Origin: Bacteroidota bacterium
Lineage (GTDB): Bacteria > Bacteroidota > Bacteroidia > UKL13-3
Reading direction: 5' to 3'
DNA: 64,000 nucleotides
Assembly (NCBI GenBank): GCA_013298895.1
Contig: JAAFJM010000018.1
Coordinates: 1-64,000 of the forward strand
The notes under the pieces are model-generated. The model searched no databases, had not been told where the DNA came from, and worked only from the letters and a program-made list of their open reading frames with translations. Position numbers and translations under genes: made by a program. Positions 17,752 to 27,952 of this stretch are shown here, piece after piece. Position 1 is the stretch's first letter. The number at the start of each line of letters is the position of its first letter.

Positions 17752-18471
17752 TTATAATTGATCCATTAAATTAGTAGAACCAATTGGGCGCTTAACGGTG
17801 TAACCCTCGCCAAAAGTAACATTGATTAATCTACCAAATTCGCGCGCGCGGCCTTCTACATATTTCATAAAATCTAAACTTGAAATAGGTGTTTCAGGTT
17901 CTGTGTTATTGGGGTCGTAAAATTGACTACTGAAAGCTTTTATTGACTCCATTTTTTTGTCGAAATAAGGCGTAATATCTACCACAAGATCTGGTTTCAT
18001 TAATCTATCTTGGATGTAATGGTAAATTTGTTTTGGGCGCCAAGCTTCTTGCTTTACACCATTGTGATAGGTTTCAATTTTTATCAATCCACTTAAAAAA
18101 GCTGCTTCGCTTACTAAATCTGCACCTTTACCATGATCGGTATGCCTATCGCTTTCGGCATTACATAATATTATTTCTGGTTGGTATTGGCGTATTTTTT
18201 CAATCACTCTGGTTAATGAATCTCGGTTTTTCTGAAAAAAACCATCTGCTAATCGTAAATTATCGCGTACTGAAATGCCTAAAATTTTGGCTGAGTTAGC
18301 TGCTTCAATGGCTCTTAATTCGGCTGAACCTCTGGTACCAAGTTCGCCTTGGGTTAAATCAACTATACCTACTTTGTACCCCAAATGTATATGATGCAAT
18401 ATGGTTCCACTGCAAGCCAATTCTGTATCATCGGGATGGGCGGCAAAGCAAAGTAAATCGAGTTTTTCCAT
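17752..18471 (-). CDS. bshB1: Bacillithiol biosynthesis deacetylase BshB1
   Basis: The product is 239 residues. It is a LmbE-like N-acetylglucosaminyl-malate deacetylase with the zinc-binding AHPDDTE motif (residues 11-17), the SDRHTDHGKG motif, and the BshB1-type segments TQGELGTRG and QFYDPN. It removes the acetyl group from GlcNAc-malate in bacillithiol synthesis in the cytoplasm. It heads a minus-strand operon with a glycosyltransferase and a YkgJ protein. On the minus strand the start codon is preceded almost at once by AGTAATTTCGCCCA, a possible -7 box very near the ATG, which suggests a leaderless or nearly leaderless transcript. Confidence 0.93.
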   Translation of the reverse strand: MEKLDLLCFAAHPDDTELACSGTILHHIHLGYKVGIVDLTQGELGTRGSAELRAIEAANSAKILGISVRDNLRLADGFFQKNRDSLTRVIEKIRQYQPEIILCNAESDRHTDHGKGADLVSEAAFLSGLIKIETYHNGVKQEAWRPKQIYHYIQDRLMKPDLVVDITPYFDKKMESIKAFSSQFYDPNNTEPETPISSLDFMKYVEGRAREFGRLINVTFGEGYTVKRPIGSTNLMDQL

Positions 18472-18552
18472 TGGGCGAAATTACTTTTATTTTTCTAATT
18501 ATAAAGGGAGCGATTTGGGAAATTTATTTGTTTACTTATTTTATAAATTCTT

Positions 18553-18593
18553 GAAAAAAAAACGTTACTTATTATGAAAACAAGTAACGTTTT
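18553..18593 (-). terminator. Terminator of the paaN-like gene
   Basis: A 12-bp stem (AAAACGTTACTT / AAGTAACGTTTT) with an 11-nt loop, followed on the minus strand by a run of T. Confidence 0.75.
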
Positions 18594-18630
18594 AAATTAA
18601 AAATATAATTACAAGTTTATCTTGTAATCT

Positions 18631-20280
18631 TTACATATTTCTATTTCCTACCCAAACAAAACGTTTGCTTACAAACTCAGTATTTGTAAAACTAGCATTT
18701 CCTGCCGGATTTCCGCCCGTTAAATGGAAATCGCTAAAGGCAGCATGAGAGTTAATAAAACCTGCACCTGTAAAATTGAAAGTTACAGGAACAAATGCTT
18801 CATTCATCTCTTCTGTTATCATTTCTTTAGTTGCTTGATTTGTTGAATAAGCTCCGCAAGTTAAAGCTCCTTTTTCCATTACTAAAGCTTTACATAAAGC
18901 CAATGAATCTTCAACTGAATCGGTTTTTACTATAAATAACACAGGGCCGAAGCACTCACGGTTATAAATATCTTTTTGGCTTTTATCTACTTCTATTACT
19001 ACTGGAGTTGCAATGCGTGCATCAGCAAACTCTTCATTTTTGATAGATTTGGTATCTAATACTAAATTCCCACCTAAGTTTTTTGCTTCGTGGGTTCTTT
19101 TATAGGTAGCTTCAGCTTGAATAGCTCCTAAAGTACCCGGGCCAGCTTTTGGGTTATCAACTAAACCTGTAATGGCAGCAGCAATTCCTTTTACTACCTC
19201 ATCGTAACTTACTAAACCGTTGGCCGTTTGAACACCATTTTTGCTTACAAAAATATTTTGAGGAGCAGTACACATTTGCCCGCTATATAAACTTGCCGAA
19301 AATGCAATATTGGCTAATACCGGTTGTAATTCGTTAACAGAATCTAAAATCATGCTATTAACACCTGCTTTTTCGGTAAAGGTTAATTTTGGTAAACTTT
19401 CTACATAGTTGCCAAACTCAGAACTACCAGTAAAATCAACCATTTTAATGGTATTGTTTTCTGCTAATTGTTTGGTAATTGGGTTTGTTGAACTATCGGC
19501 AGCTAATTGCACAATATTGGTATCAAAACCGTTTTCGGCTAATACATTTTGAATTTCTTCAAGAACAATTGCTATAGGTAAAATAGCCTTTGGATGAGGT
19601 TTAACAATACATGCATTTCCTGTAATTAAGGTTGCGTATAAACCTGGTACTGTATTCCAAATAGGGAAGGTAGAGCAACCAATTACCAAACCAACACCTT
19701 TAGCTACAGGTTTAAAATCTTTGTTTACTTTTAAATCAAACTTTCCAAAGTTTTTTATCCATTCTACTTGTTCAGGGTAACGAGTCAACTCTTGATAACC
19801 AGCAGCTATTGCTTCTAAAGCTCTATCGTTAGCATGAGGTCCGCTAGCTTGAAAACTCATCATATAAGCTTGTCCAGTAGTATGCATAGTAGCATAAGCT
19901 ATGTCAAAAAAACGAGCACTGATTCGTTCTAATGTTTCAGTTAGAATACCTGCACGAATACTAGCACTTGTTTTGCTCCAGCTTTTTTGTGCAGCATTAG
20001 CGTTGTTAATTAATGTATCAACTGAAAAAATAGGATATTTAACTCCTAAACCTACTTGCAAAAAAGGTGAAATCTCTTCGCCATGCCAAGTAGTTTCGCC
20101 AGTTTGTTTTAAACCTTTAAAATCGTTGTTCATGGTAGCGCTAATCCAAGCTTTTGCTTTTGCATCTGCATCTTCGGCATAAGCCTTAGGGTTTTCAGGA
20201 TAAGGTGTATAATAAGTACGTTCGGCCAACGCTTTAATAGCACTGCTTAAAGTATTTTGGTGTTTTTCAAAAAGATTCAT
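18631..20280 (-). CDS. paaN: PaaN-type aldehyde dehydrogenase
   Basis: The product is 549 residues starting MNLFEKHQ at 20280 (an in-frame ATG five codons upstream is an alternative). It has an aldehyde dehydrogenase fold: the Rossmann segment GLVIGCSTFPIWNTVPGLYATL, VDFTGSSEFG, the glutamate region FTEKAGVN, and the cysteine region SGQMCTAPQN. The length and the N-terminal extension match the PaaN family (TIGR02288-like) named from phenylacetate degradation. No other paa genes are nearby, so a role in phenylacetate breakdown is not supported by context and it may oxidise another aldehyde. It is monocistronic with its own terminator. Confidence 0.85.
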   Translation of the reverse strand: MNLFEKHQNTLSSAIKALAERTYYTPYPENPKAYAEDADAKAKAWISATMNNDFKGLKQTGETTWHGEEISPFLQVGLGVKYPIFSVDTLINNANAAQKSWSKTSASIRAGILTETLERISARFFDIAYATMHTTGQAYMMSFQASGPHANDRALEAIAAGYQELTRYPEQVEWIKNFGKFDLKVNKDFKPVAKGVGLVIGCSTFPIWNTVPGLYATLITGNACIVKPHPKAILPIAIVLEEIQNVLAENGFDTNIVQLAADSSTNPITKQLAENNTIKMVDFTGSSEFGNYVESLPKLTFTEKAGVNSMILDSVNELQPVLANIAFSASLYSGQMCTAPQNIFVSKNGVQTANGLVSYDEVVKGIAAAITGLVDNPKAGPGTLGAIQAEATYKRTHEAKNLGGNLVLDTKSIKNEEFADARIATPVVIEVDKSQKDIYNRECFGPVLFIVKTDSVEDSLALCKALVMEKGALTCGAYSTNQATKEMITEEMNEAFVPVTFNFTGAGFINSHAAFSDFHLTGGNPAGNASFTNTEFVSKRFVWVGNRNM

Positions 20281-20546
20281 GTTTTGATTTATCATAATTT
20301 AGCAAAAATAGGTTTGAATCTTAAATTCACAAGTAAAGAATTACCACTTTCTGAATTTTTTAAATAAATGAAAATATTTTTACACTTGTTTATATTATTC
20401 AATTTACTATACTTGCAGTTAGAAAAAGAGTTGATAGTATTTTTATACATCACACAATCATCATTTTTCTTCAAATTGTTGCATTATTTGCAATATCAAA
20501 AATAAAATCAAAACAAAATTTATTGTAAACAACTTTACACTACTAC

Positions 20547-22322
20547 ATGTACGAAACATCTAATTTGAATCTAATGCTAGTTTCTGAATTAAGAACATTG
20601 GCTGAAACATTGAAAATCAAGAACATTGAATCCTTAAGTAAAGAACAATTAGTGGCTACTATTGCTGAGAAATCAAATCAAGAAAAAACCACTGATGCTG
20701 CAGCTCCTAAAGTGCGCAAACCAAGGGTAAAAAAAGAAAAAGTAGAAAATAAAGCTACTGAAACTACAGAAGAACAAATATCAATTGAACTACCTTTAGT
20801 AGTAGTAGAAGAAAAAGTAGAAACTCCAGAAGTGGAAACTCCTGTGGCAAATGCTGCTCCCACTAAAATAAGACAAGAACGTCCTATAAGAAATAATAAT
20901 GATAACAGAGAACGTCATAACAGACCAAGAATAAATAATAATACTCCTGCTGCAACAGAAAATACTGAAAGTAATTTTAACAATAACAATGCTGCAAGTG
21001 AGAATACAGTTACTGAAAATACTACTCCTTTAGAAACCAATTTAGGAGAAACAGTAAAAACTGAAAATAACGGTTCTGAAAAACCAAATACTAATTCTGA
21101 AAACAAAGATTTACCAAGAGATAATCGCCCGCCAAACCGTTGGGATAAAAATAACCGCAACGACAGACAAAATTTTAGGGAGAAAGAAAAACAAGAATAT
21201 ATAGAACTTGATGGTATAGTTACCTGCGAAGGTGTATTAGAAACCATGATGGATGGTTACGGATTTTTACGTTCGAGCGATTACAACTACATGTCGAGCC
21301 CCGATGATGTCTATGTTTCTCCATCTCAAATAAAATTATTTGGTTTAAAAACTGGTGATACTGTTAAAGGAACTATCCGTCCTCCAAAAGAAGGTGAAAA
21401 ATATTTTGCTTTAATAAAAGTAGAATCAATAAATGGCCGTGTTCCTGCTGAGGTAAGAGATAGAATTGCATTTGAGCATTTAACCCCTCTTTTCCCTGAC
21501 GAGCGTTTACGTTTGGCCGATAATGCAAGTACTTATTCAACCAGAATTATTGATATTTTGGCTCCTATAGGAAAAGGACAACGTGGTTTAATAGTGGCAC
21601 AACCTAAAACAGGTAAAACCATTTTATTAAAAGATATTGCTAATGCCATAGCTAAAAATCATCCTGAGGTATATTTATTAGTTTTATTAATTGATGAACG
21701 CCCAGAAGAGGTAACCGATATGCAACGAAGTGTAAGAGCTGAAGTAGTGGCAAGTACCTTTGACGAGCCTGCTGAAAAGCATGTAAAATTAGCCAATATG
21801 GTGTTAGAAAAAGCCAAACGTATGGTTGAATGCGGACACGATGTGGTAATTTTATTAGATTCAATTACACGTATGGCACGTGCATTTAATACAGTTGCAC
21901 CATCATCGGGTAAGGTACTTTCGGGTGGTGTGGAAGCAAATGCTTTGCACAAACCAAAACGCTTTTTTGGCGCAGCCCGTAAAATTGAAAATGGAGGTTC
22001 ATTAACAATTATTGCTACTGCTTTAATTGATACCGGTTCAAAAATGGATGAGGTAATTTTTGAAGAATTTAAAGGTACTGGTAATATGGAATTACAATTA
22101 GATAGAAAACTAGCTAATAAACGTATTTACCCTGCTATTGATATTGTTTCATCAAGCACACGTAGAGATGATTTATTATTAGATAAATCAACCATTCAAC
22201 GCCTTTGGGTGCTTCGCAATCATATTGCTGATATGAATGCCGAAGAAGCCATGAACGTAGTGTTAAACCATATGAAAGCTACCAAAACTAACGAAGAGTT
22301 TTTAGCTACCATGAATGGATAA
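20547..22322 (+). CDS. rho: Transcription termination factor Rho with long disordered insertion
   Basis: The product is 591 residues against about 420 in E. coli. Residues 1-40 are the Rho N-terminal helical domain ([16 protein letters not shown]). Residues ~50-220 are an insertion rich in N, E, K, T and R, typical of Bacteroidota Rho. The cold-shock-like primary RNA-binding domain follows ([20 protein letters not shown]), then the hexameric ATPase with Walker [33 protein letters not shown], the Q-loop [10 protein letters not shown] and the R-loop/secondary RNA site. It terminates transcription using ATP. It is a single gene with an intrinsic terminator at 22349. Confidence 0.97.
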   Translation: MYETSNLNLMLVSELRTLAETLKIKNIESLSKEQLVATIAEKSNQEKTTDAAAPKVRKPRVKKEKVENKATETTEEQISIELPLVVVEEKVETPEVETPVANAAPTKIRQERPIRNNNDNRERHNRPRINNNTPAATENTESNFNNNNAASENTVTENTTPLETNLGETVKTENNGSEKPNTNSENKDLPRDNRPPNRWDKNNRNDRQNFREKEKQEYIELDGIVTCEGVLETMMDGYGFLRSSDYNYMSSPDDVYVSPSQIKLFGLKTGDTVKGTIRPPKEGEKYFALIKVESINGRVPAEVRDRIAFEHLTPLFPDERLRLADNASTYSTRIIDILAPIGKGQRGLIVAQPKTGKTILLKDIANAIAKNHPEVYLLVLLIDERPEEVTDMQRSVRAEVVASTFDEPAEKHVKLANMVLEKAKRMVECGHDVVILLDSITRMARAFNTVAPSSGKVLSGGVEANALHKPKRFFGAARKIENGGSLTIIATALIDTGSKMDEVIFEEFKGTGNMELQLDRKLANKRIYPAIDIVSSSTRRDDLLLDKSTIQRLWVLRNHIADMNAEEAMNVVLNHMKATKTNEEFLATMNG

Positions 22323-22348
22323 ACACAAAAACTTATACAAATAGCTTA

Positions 22349-22378
22349 AAAAGAGGTGCAGGTCACCTCTTTTTTTAT
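22349..22378 (+). terminator. Terminator of rho
   Basis: A 10-bp stem (AAAAGAGGTG / CACCTCTTTT) followed by a T-run. Confidence 0.85.
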
Positions 22379-22450
22379 TTTATTGCCATTATTTTGTAAT
22401 AAAACAGAATAAATAAATATATTGCAATTGAAATAAAAGCTAACAATTAA

Positions 22451-23671
22451 ATGGTAAGAAATAAGAGTTACAAATATGGAAAAACCTATTTTCTAGCTGT
22501 TATTTTAGGCGTGGCATTGGTTTTTGCAAATCAAATTTTTATTCAATATGCATTAAATAAATACCAAGCCAATAATCAACTAATCAATATAATCAAAAAT
22601 CAAAAATTAACGAGCCAAAGAATTGCGCTTTTAATTTATAAAAATAAAGAAAATACATTTAATCCAGATGAACTTCATTTAGCATTAAGTAATTGGTTTA
22701 ATAATCACAGTGATTTGAAGTATGGCAATGAATTACGTAATATTCCAACAATTGACAATAAGGAGATATTACTCAAACTATATTATTTAGACAAGAACAT
22801 AATTTTTCTGAGAAATGAGCTAAAAACAAATACAATATTCGATTCTTTAAGTTTAGTGGCAATATTCGAAAACCAAGATTATTACCTCAGAAAGATGGAA
22901 GTTATAGAGAGTGAATTACAACACGATAATGATAAATTTTTATTAACAACTATTGTCATTGAATTTGTTTTCGCTCTTTTATCCATAATCATTATTATTC
23001 TTGAATTTAGATATTATTTCAAACCTTTAAACAACCAAGTTAAGGAACAAATACAAACCATAAAAGAAGGAAATATTTCCTTAATAGAATGTAAAAATAA
23101 ACTTAAATCCATTCTTGATTGCACCAACGATATTTATATTCTTTTTGATTTGGATTATAATATTCAACTTTACAATACCAAGGCAGAACAAGAAATAAAA
23201 CTGTTATTCAACAAACAAATAAAACTGAATAGTAACTTTTTAAGTACCATTTTTCCAGAGTATGCCATTGCCTTTAAAGAAGATATTTCAAAATCACTCA
23301 CCAATGGTAATTATAAAATAGACCGACAAATAAAAACCTCAGAACAACAGATATTTTGGTATGAATTACGCTACTTTAGTGTATATGATTCTGAAAATGA
23401 ATTAAAAGGTATTTCCTTTAATGCAAGAAGTATTAATGAACAAAAAAAAGCGGAAGAAAAGGTTAATAAACAAATAAAAACACTTGGGGAAATTGCATGG
23501 TTTCAATCGCATGAGTTAAGAAAACCTTTGGCCAATATTTTAGGTATTTTACCACTTATTGAACCAGATTCATCTCACCCTGAAAACGAAAAATTGATTA
23601 ATTACTTATTTCAAGAGACTAAAAATTTAGATAATTTAATTAAAACTATAAGTAATAAAACCGAAGCTTAA
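22451..23671 (+). CDS. Membrane PAS/HisKA protein lacking the kinase ATP-binding domain
   Basis: The product is 406 residues. A transmembrane helix lies at ~14-35 and a second at ~163-185, with an extracytoplasmic sensor region between. A short coiled segment and a PAS domain (~212-325) follow, then a histidine-kinase dimerisation helix pair with the phospho-acceptor motif SHELRKPLANILG (~351-363). The protein ends about 43 residues later, at NLIKTISNKTEA, with no N, G1 or G2 box of a HATPase domain. The stop is followed within 10 nt by a terminator, so no continuation is hidden. I infer a phospho-acceptor or scaffold protein rather than an autonomous kinase. Similar short forms seem common in Bacteroidota. 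Confidence 0.8.
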   Translation: MVRNKSYKYGKTYFLAVILGVALVFANQIFIQYALNKYQANNQLINIIKNQKLTSQRIALLIYKNKENTFNPDELHLALSNWFNNHSDLKYGNELRNIPTIDNKEILLKLYYLDKNIIFLRNELKTNTIFDSLSLVAIFENQDYYLRKMEVIESELQHDNDKFLLTTIVIEFVFALLSIIIIILEFRYYFKPLNNQVKEQIQTIKEGNISLIECKNKLKSILDCTNDIYILFDLDYNIQLYNTKAEQEIKLLFNKQIKLNSNFLSTIFPEYAIAFKEDISKSLTNGNYKIDRQIKTSEQQIFWYELRYFSVYDSENELKGISFNARSINEQKKAEEKVNKQIKTLGEIAWFQSHELRKPLANILGILPLIEPDSSHPENEKLINYLFQETKNLDNLIKTISNKTEA

Positions 23672-23676
23672 TAATA

Positions 23677-23711
23677 AAAAAGGCCACTCAAAAATTTGAG
23701 TGGCCATTTTT
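23677..23711. terminator. Bidirectional terminator between convergent genes
   Basis: The stem pairs AAAAGGCCACTCAAA with TTTGAGTGGCCATTTT and has A/T runs on both sides. It serves the PAS/HisKA gene and the E2 gene. Confidence 0.85.
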
Positions 23712-23731
23712 GTTGGGTTATATTTAAGAAA

Positions 23732-24949
23732 TTATAATCCTAAAATCATTTTGTTTGGATCATTGCCTTCAGTTAATAACATTACCGGATTTTCTAAGCA
23801 TTGTTTTACTTTTACTAAAAATCCTACAGACTCACGTCCATCAATAATTCTATGGTCGTAGCTTAAGGCCAAATACATCATTGGGCGCGCTACAATTTGA
23901 CCGTCTTTAACAACAGGACGTTCAATAATATTATGCATTCCTAAAATGGCAGATTGAGGCGCGTTGATAATTGGTGTACTCATCATACTTCCAAAAACAC
24001 CACCATTGGTAATGGTAAATGTTCCACCTGTCATTTCATCTAAACTCAATTTGTTTTCGCGAGCTTTACCAGCTAAACGCAATACCTCAGCCTCAATTTC
24101 GGCTAAACTCATGCTTTCAGCATTTCTGATTACGGGCACTACCAAACCTTTAGGAGCAGATACCGCAATTGAAACATCACAAAAATCGTGGTAAATAATT
24201 TCTTCGCCATTAATGTATGCATTCACAGCTGGATATTGCTTTAAAGCAACTGTAACTGCTTTGGTAAAAAAGCTCATAAAACCAAGATTTACACCATGTT
24301 TTTCTTTAAACTGAGTTTTAAATTGGTTACGTAAATCCATAATAGGCTTCATATCTACTTCGTTAAAAGTAGTTAACATTGCAGTTTCGTTTTTAACGGC
24401 TACCAAACGTTTTGAAACAGTTTTACGCAATGAAGTCATTTTTTCTGTTCTTTCATTACGTGTTTTAGCTTCGTTGGTAGTGGTTTTTAACTCAGCAGTT
24501 ATAGCATCACCCTTAGTTATTCTGCCATCTTTTCCAGTTCCTATTACATCTTTAACATCAATTCCTTTTTCAGCTAAAATCTTAGCAGCAGCAGGACTTG
24601 GAAAAGGTTTATCGTTAGCTACTGGTTGCTGGCTGTTAGCCTCTGGCTTTGTTTCAGTTTTTGGAGTTTGAACCTCAACTTTTGGAGCTTCGGTTTTAGC
24701 ACCAGCAGGTTTTGCAGCACTTTCATCAATTAAACAAATAACATCACCAACTTTTATAGTATCGCCCTCATTGCCTTTTGTAGTTAAAATACCTGCTTGC
24801 TCAGCATTTAATTCAAAGGTAGCTTTATCACTTTCTAACTCGCAAAGTAATTCGTCCATTTCTACATAGTCACCCGTTTTTTTGTTCCAACGTGCAATAG
24901 TAACTTCACTAATTGATTCGCCAACAGTAGGTACTTTAATTTCTAACAT
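23732..24949 (-). CDS. odhB: 2-oxoglutarate dehydrogenase E2 (dihydrolipoyl succinyltransferase)
   Basis: The product is 405 residues. The N-terminal lipoyl domain carries the lipoylated lysine in ESDKATFE (K42). An Ala/Pro/Glu-rich linker follows, then the E3-binding domain ([15 protein letters not shown]...[10 protein letters not shown], ~115-150) and the acyltransferase domain ending with the catalytic DHRIIDG (H366). It transfers succinyl groups to CoA in the TCA cycle, together with E1 (not in the window) and E3, for which lpd at 40718 is the likely partner. On the minus strand TTATTTTGCG lies upstream of the start and resembles the -7 box. Confidence 0.95.
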   Translation of the reverse strand: MLEIKVPTVGESISEVTIARWNKKTGDYVEMDELLCELESDKATFELNAEQAGILTTKGNEGDTIKVGDVICLIDESAAKPAGAKTEAPKVEVQTPKTETKPEANSQQPVANDKPFPSPAAAKILAEKGIDVKDVIGTGKDGRITKGDAITAELKTTTNEAKTRNERTEKMTSLRKTVSKRLVAVKNETAMLTTFNEVDMKPIMDLRNQFKTQFKEKHGVNLGFMSFFTKAVTVALKQYPAVNAYINGEEIIYHDFCDVSIAVSAPKGLVVPVIRNAESMSLAEIEAEVLRLAGKARENKLSLDEMTGGTFTITNGGVFGSMMSTPIINAPQSAILGMHNIIERPVVKDGQIVARPMMYLALSYDHRIIDGRESVGFLVKVKQCLENPVMLLTEGNDPNKMILGL

Positions 24950-25065
24950 GGTAATATATTTTGATTGTATTAATTAAATTTTTCGCAAAATAATAAATAG
25001 AATGCGTATTAAATAAAATCCTTAACTAATTTAAGTTAGTAGTTTGGTATAGTTGGTTTTGAAAA

Positions 25066-25104
25066 TAAAAAAACGACTTTTTACCTAAGCAAAAAGCCGT
25101 TTTA
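25066..25104 (-). terminator. Terminator of RNase P RNA
   Basis: The stem pairs 25070-25082 with 25091-25103 (one G-U) and is followed on the minus strand by a long T-run. Confidence 0.8.
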
Positions 25105-25106
25105 TT

Positions 25107-25493
25107 GCAAAACTATAAGCCGGGTTCTGTTTTAATTGAATTTGCATTCCATTAAATTCTATCATTTATCTTGCTATACCATCACTGGCATAATCTATTG
25201 CAGTCTACCCATTGTATATAAAAGCGAGCCACTTTTTGAGCATAAGCTCGATACAACCTATTTGACCTTGCAACGCATAAGGTTTACCTTGCAATATTTG
25301 TTACCAAATACCCGGTGGTCTCTTACACCGCCTTTTCACCTTTTCCAATATTTGCATACTGGTAGTTTAATTTTCTTTAGCACTGTCTGTCAGTTAATAG
25401 TTAAATTAACCGCCTACCCGTTAGGTAGTATGCTGCTCTGTGTTGCCCAGACTTTCCTCATTACCACAAGTGTAACGCGATAGAACATTTTGC
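25107..25493 (-). ncRNA. rnpB: RNase P RNA
   Basis: Read on the minus strand, the 5' part contains ATGAGGAAAGTCTGGGCAAC (the universal P4 core) and the 3' end ACAGAACCCGGCTTATAG (the CR V/P4 partner region). P1 can form between GCAAAA at the 5' end (25493 downward) and TTTTGC at the 3' end (25112-25107). The RNA of about 387 nt is the catalytic subunit that trims tRNA 5' leaders. The 5' end predicted from P1 lies 5 nt after a perfect -7 box (25498-25505), which independently supports the boundary. The long plus-strand open frame across it is spurious. Confidence 0.95.
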
Positions 25494-25497
25494 TTGG

Positions 25498-25505
25498 CAA
25501 ATGTA
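25498..25505 (-). promoter_or_regulatory. -7 promoter box of rnpB
   Basis: The minus strand reads TACATTTG, a perfect TAnnTTTG match, with the predicted RNA start 5 nt downstream. No clear TTG is seen at the -33 position. Confidence 0.65.
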
Positions 25506-25602
25506 ATTTTATTTTTGTAAAACCTACTTACTTTAATGTTATTAATAATTGCATTTTTTAGTTCAAACATTTTATTTATTTTGCATTGAAAATTAAACAA
25601 TT

Positions 25603-26952
25603 ATGAAAAAAATATTTACACCTATATTTTTGATTATTAGCCAACTATCGTTTGGTCAAATTTCAATAGTAAATAGTGATATGCCTCGCCAAAATGACAC
25701 CATGCGTTTTAGCTTAGCAACCTCGGGGATTACTGCGTTGCAAGCTGCAAAAACAGGAGCTGATACTACTTGGGATTTTACTAACTTGGTAGCTAACTCG
25801 CAAGATGTAGAAAAATTTTATGCCCCTTCGACTACTCCTTACGTAATTCAATTTGGATTATTAAATGCAGCAACTTATGGTTTAAAAGATAATGCCTTAA
25901 ACAACCTAGCAAGTTTGGGTGGAGCTGCAGGTTTTACTATTGAAAATATTTATGGATTTTATAAAAATACAGCTTCAGCAAGTGTTTTAGTAGGCCGCGG
26001 TGCTACTGTTTCTAATATTCCTTTAGGTTTAAATTTAAATCCACGAGATACTGTTTTTAAATTTCCTTTAAACTATGGCGATATTGATACTACTTATTAT
26101 GCCGGTTCTACAAGCATTGCTGGTTTAGGAGGAATTGCTCAGCAAGGCAGACGTGTTAATGTGGTAGATGGTTGGGGTGTAATTAAAACTCCTTATGGTC
26201 AGTTTGATTGTATTAGAATAAAAACTACCATTACTGGTGTTGATTCAATTCAATTGAGCACTTTTAAAATTCCAATTCCTAATAACAAAACCATTTACAC
26301 TTGGTATGCAAAAGGCCAACATTACCCAATTATGGAAATTACTCAAACTATTGGTGTTGGTGCAGGTTTAACAATTAAATACAAAGATATTTACCGATCA
26401 GAAGTGTATTCAAATGCCGCTAAATTCATAGCAAGTAAAACCATTGCTTCGCAATTTGACACCATTAACTTAACGAGTCAAAGTGCTGGTACTCCAAAAT
26501 CATACGAATGGACCATTACCCCAAGTACTTTTAGGTTTGTGGGTGGTACCAACAATACTACCAGAAATCCAAGAGTTATGTTTGATCAATCAGGTAGTTA
26601 CTCAGTTAAACTTAAAGTAATTTACGAAGGTGGACAAGACGATACCTTGAGAACAAATTACATAAATGTAGTAACAACGGGTGTAAATAATTTTGAAAAC
26701 AATAAACCCGAAATTAGCATTTACCCTAACCCAACAACTGATATTTTAAATATTGAATCGAATATGAGTTTGGCTAAATCAAAAATTGCAGTAACTGATT
26801 TACTAGGAAAAGAAATTGAAAATATTAGTTACAAACTTATAAATTCAAATTCTTTACAAATAAATACAAGCAACTTGAGTAAAGGTATTTATTTGGTTAA
26901 TATGGTGAATGAAAACAATTCTTCATCAACTCACAAAATTGTAATCAACTAA
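25603..26952 (+). CDS. Secreted protein with PKD-like and T9SS sorting domains
   Basis: The product is 449 residues. It has a signal peptide MKKIFTPIFLIISQLSFGQ; a beta-rich N-terminal domain of about 250 residues (SDMPRQNDTMRFSLA...), of a type common in Bacteroidota secreted proteins and without a named function; a PKD-like segment (TSQSAGTPKSYEWTITPSTF...GSYSVKLKV, ~285-350); and a type A T9SS sorting domain (ISIYPNPTTDILNIES...LSKGIYLVNM) at the C-terminus. It should be exported through the type IX system and be surface-bound or released. It is monocistronic. The function is unknown. Confidence 0.85.
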   Translation: MKKIFTPIFLIISQLSFGQISIVNSDMPRQNDTMRFSLATSGITALQAAKTGADTTWDFTNLVANSQDVEKFYAPSTTPYVIQFGLLNAATYGLKDNALNNLASLGGAAGFTIENIYGFYKNTASASVLVGRGATVSNIPLGLNLNPRDTVFKFPLNYGDIDTTYYAGSTSIAGLGGIAQQGRRVNVVDGWGVIKTPYGQFDCIRIKTTITGVDSIQLSTFKIPIPNNKTIYTWYAKGQHYPIMEITQTIGVGAGLTIKYKDIYRSEVYSNAAKFIASKTIASQFDTINLTSQSAGTPKSYEWTITPSTFRFVGGTNNTTRNPRVMFDQSGSYSVKLKVIYEGGQDDTLRTNYINVVTTGVNNFENNKPEISIYPNPTTDILNIESNMSLAKSKIAVTDLLGKEIENISYKLINSNSLQINTSNLSKGIYLVNMVNENNSSSTHKIVIN

Positions 26953-27110
26953 AAATTAATTCATCCATTATTATACCATTACTCATAAATGAAACGTTTT
27001 TTAAGTATATTGAAATAGACAATTAACAAAAAGCAGTTGTTTTATAATAATATATGAGTTCCTCAAAAACTTAAAATCGTTTTACATTCGTAAATTATAA
27101 TATATAGACC

Positions 27111-27896
27111 ATGAAATCAAAAAAAATAATAACCAATAGCATTTTAGCAGTCGCTTTTTTGGCCTTACTTTTTTTATTAATTTCATATCCACCAGCCAAA
27201 GCTGTATGTAACACCATTACCAAACGTTTAGGTATTTCATCGCCTAGTTATCCTGGTTTTGGAATTAATTTGCCGGGTAATTACGAAATTCATGGCATTG
27301 ATGTAAGCCGTCATCAGCGCGATATTGACTGGGAAGCAGTATCAAACATGTTTGACGATCAAATTGGTGTTTCGTTTGCATTTATAAAAGCTACCGAAGG
27401 CCGCACTGTTGATGATGATTATTTTGAATACAACTGGAAACAATGCAAAAAACATAGTATTTTACGTGGAGCTTACCACTTTTTTAGACCACATTTAACT
27501 GCTGATGAACAAGCTAATTTCTTTTTTAGTAAAGTTGACTTAGATAGAGAAGATTTACCACCTGTATTAGATATTGAAATAAAAGGAAGTGCAACTCCTC
27601 AAGTTTTAAAATCGAAAGTGAAACGTTGGTTGGTATTAACCGAAAAACATTACGGAATAACCCCAATTATTTATACCAATTATAGTTTTTATAAAAATTA
27701 TTTTTCGGGTAAAGAATTTGAAAAATATCCCTTTTGGATTGCACATTATGCTACTGCAGATTTAAATCAAAAAACATCAACATGGCATTTTTGGCAACAT
27801 AACGAAAAAGGCCATGTTAATGGAATTAGAGGCGGTGTTGACTTTAACGTATTTAAAGGAAACTACGATGATTTATTAGGGCTTTGTAAAAAGTAA
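27111..27896 (+). CDS. Glycoside hydrolase family 25 lysozyme, membrane-anchored
   Basis: The product is 261 residues. An N-terminal hydrophobic segment (residues ~8-27) is either a signal anchor or an uncleaved signal peptide. The GH25 domain spans ~60-258, with D64 in GIDVSRHQ, the KATEG motif, and the catalytic acids in PVLDIE (D154, E156). It cleaves the MurNAc-GlcNAc bond of peptidoglycan in the periplasm. It is a single gene, convergent with the beta-CASP nuclease. Expected roles are wall remodelling or lysis of other cells; nothing in the context ties it to a phage. Confidence 0.9.
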   Translation: MKSKKIITNSILAVAFLALLFLLISYPPAKAVCNTITKRLGISSPSYPGFGINLPGNYEIHGIDVSRHQRDIDWEAVSNMFDDQIGVSFAFIKATEGRTVDDDYFEYNWKQCKKHSILRGAYHFFRPHLTADEQANFFFSKVDLDREDLPPVLDIEIKGSATPQVLKSKVKRWLVLTEKHYGITPIIYTNYSFYKNYFSGKEFEKYPFWIAHYATADLNQKTSTWHFWQHNEKGHVNGIRGGVDFNVFKGNYDDLLGLCKK

Positions 27897-27920
27897 ATCA
27901 TAAACTTAAATTCTTTAACA

Positions 27921-27952
27921 AATTTGTATTTTATACATTATAAATACAAATT
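27921..27952. terminator. Hairpin between convergent GH25 and beta-CASP genes
   Basis: AATTTGTATTT pairs with AAATACAAATT and ends on the stop codon of the beta-CASP gene. It is AT-only, so weaker than the other terminators. Confidence 0.4.

Noticed and set aside
20292..20474. Minus-strand 60-codon frame between paaN and rho
   Set aside because: It overlaps the paaN start, has low complexity and no recognisable features; more likely the divergent promoter region.
25136..25483. Plus-strand open frame of 115 codons
   Set aside because: It lies antisense to RNase P RNA, which is firmly identified by its core motifs and promoter.
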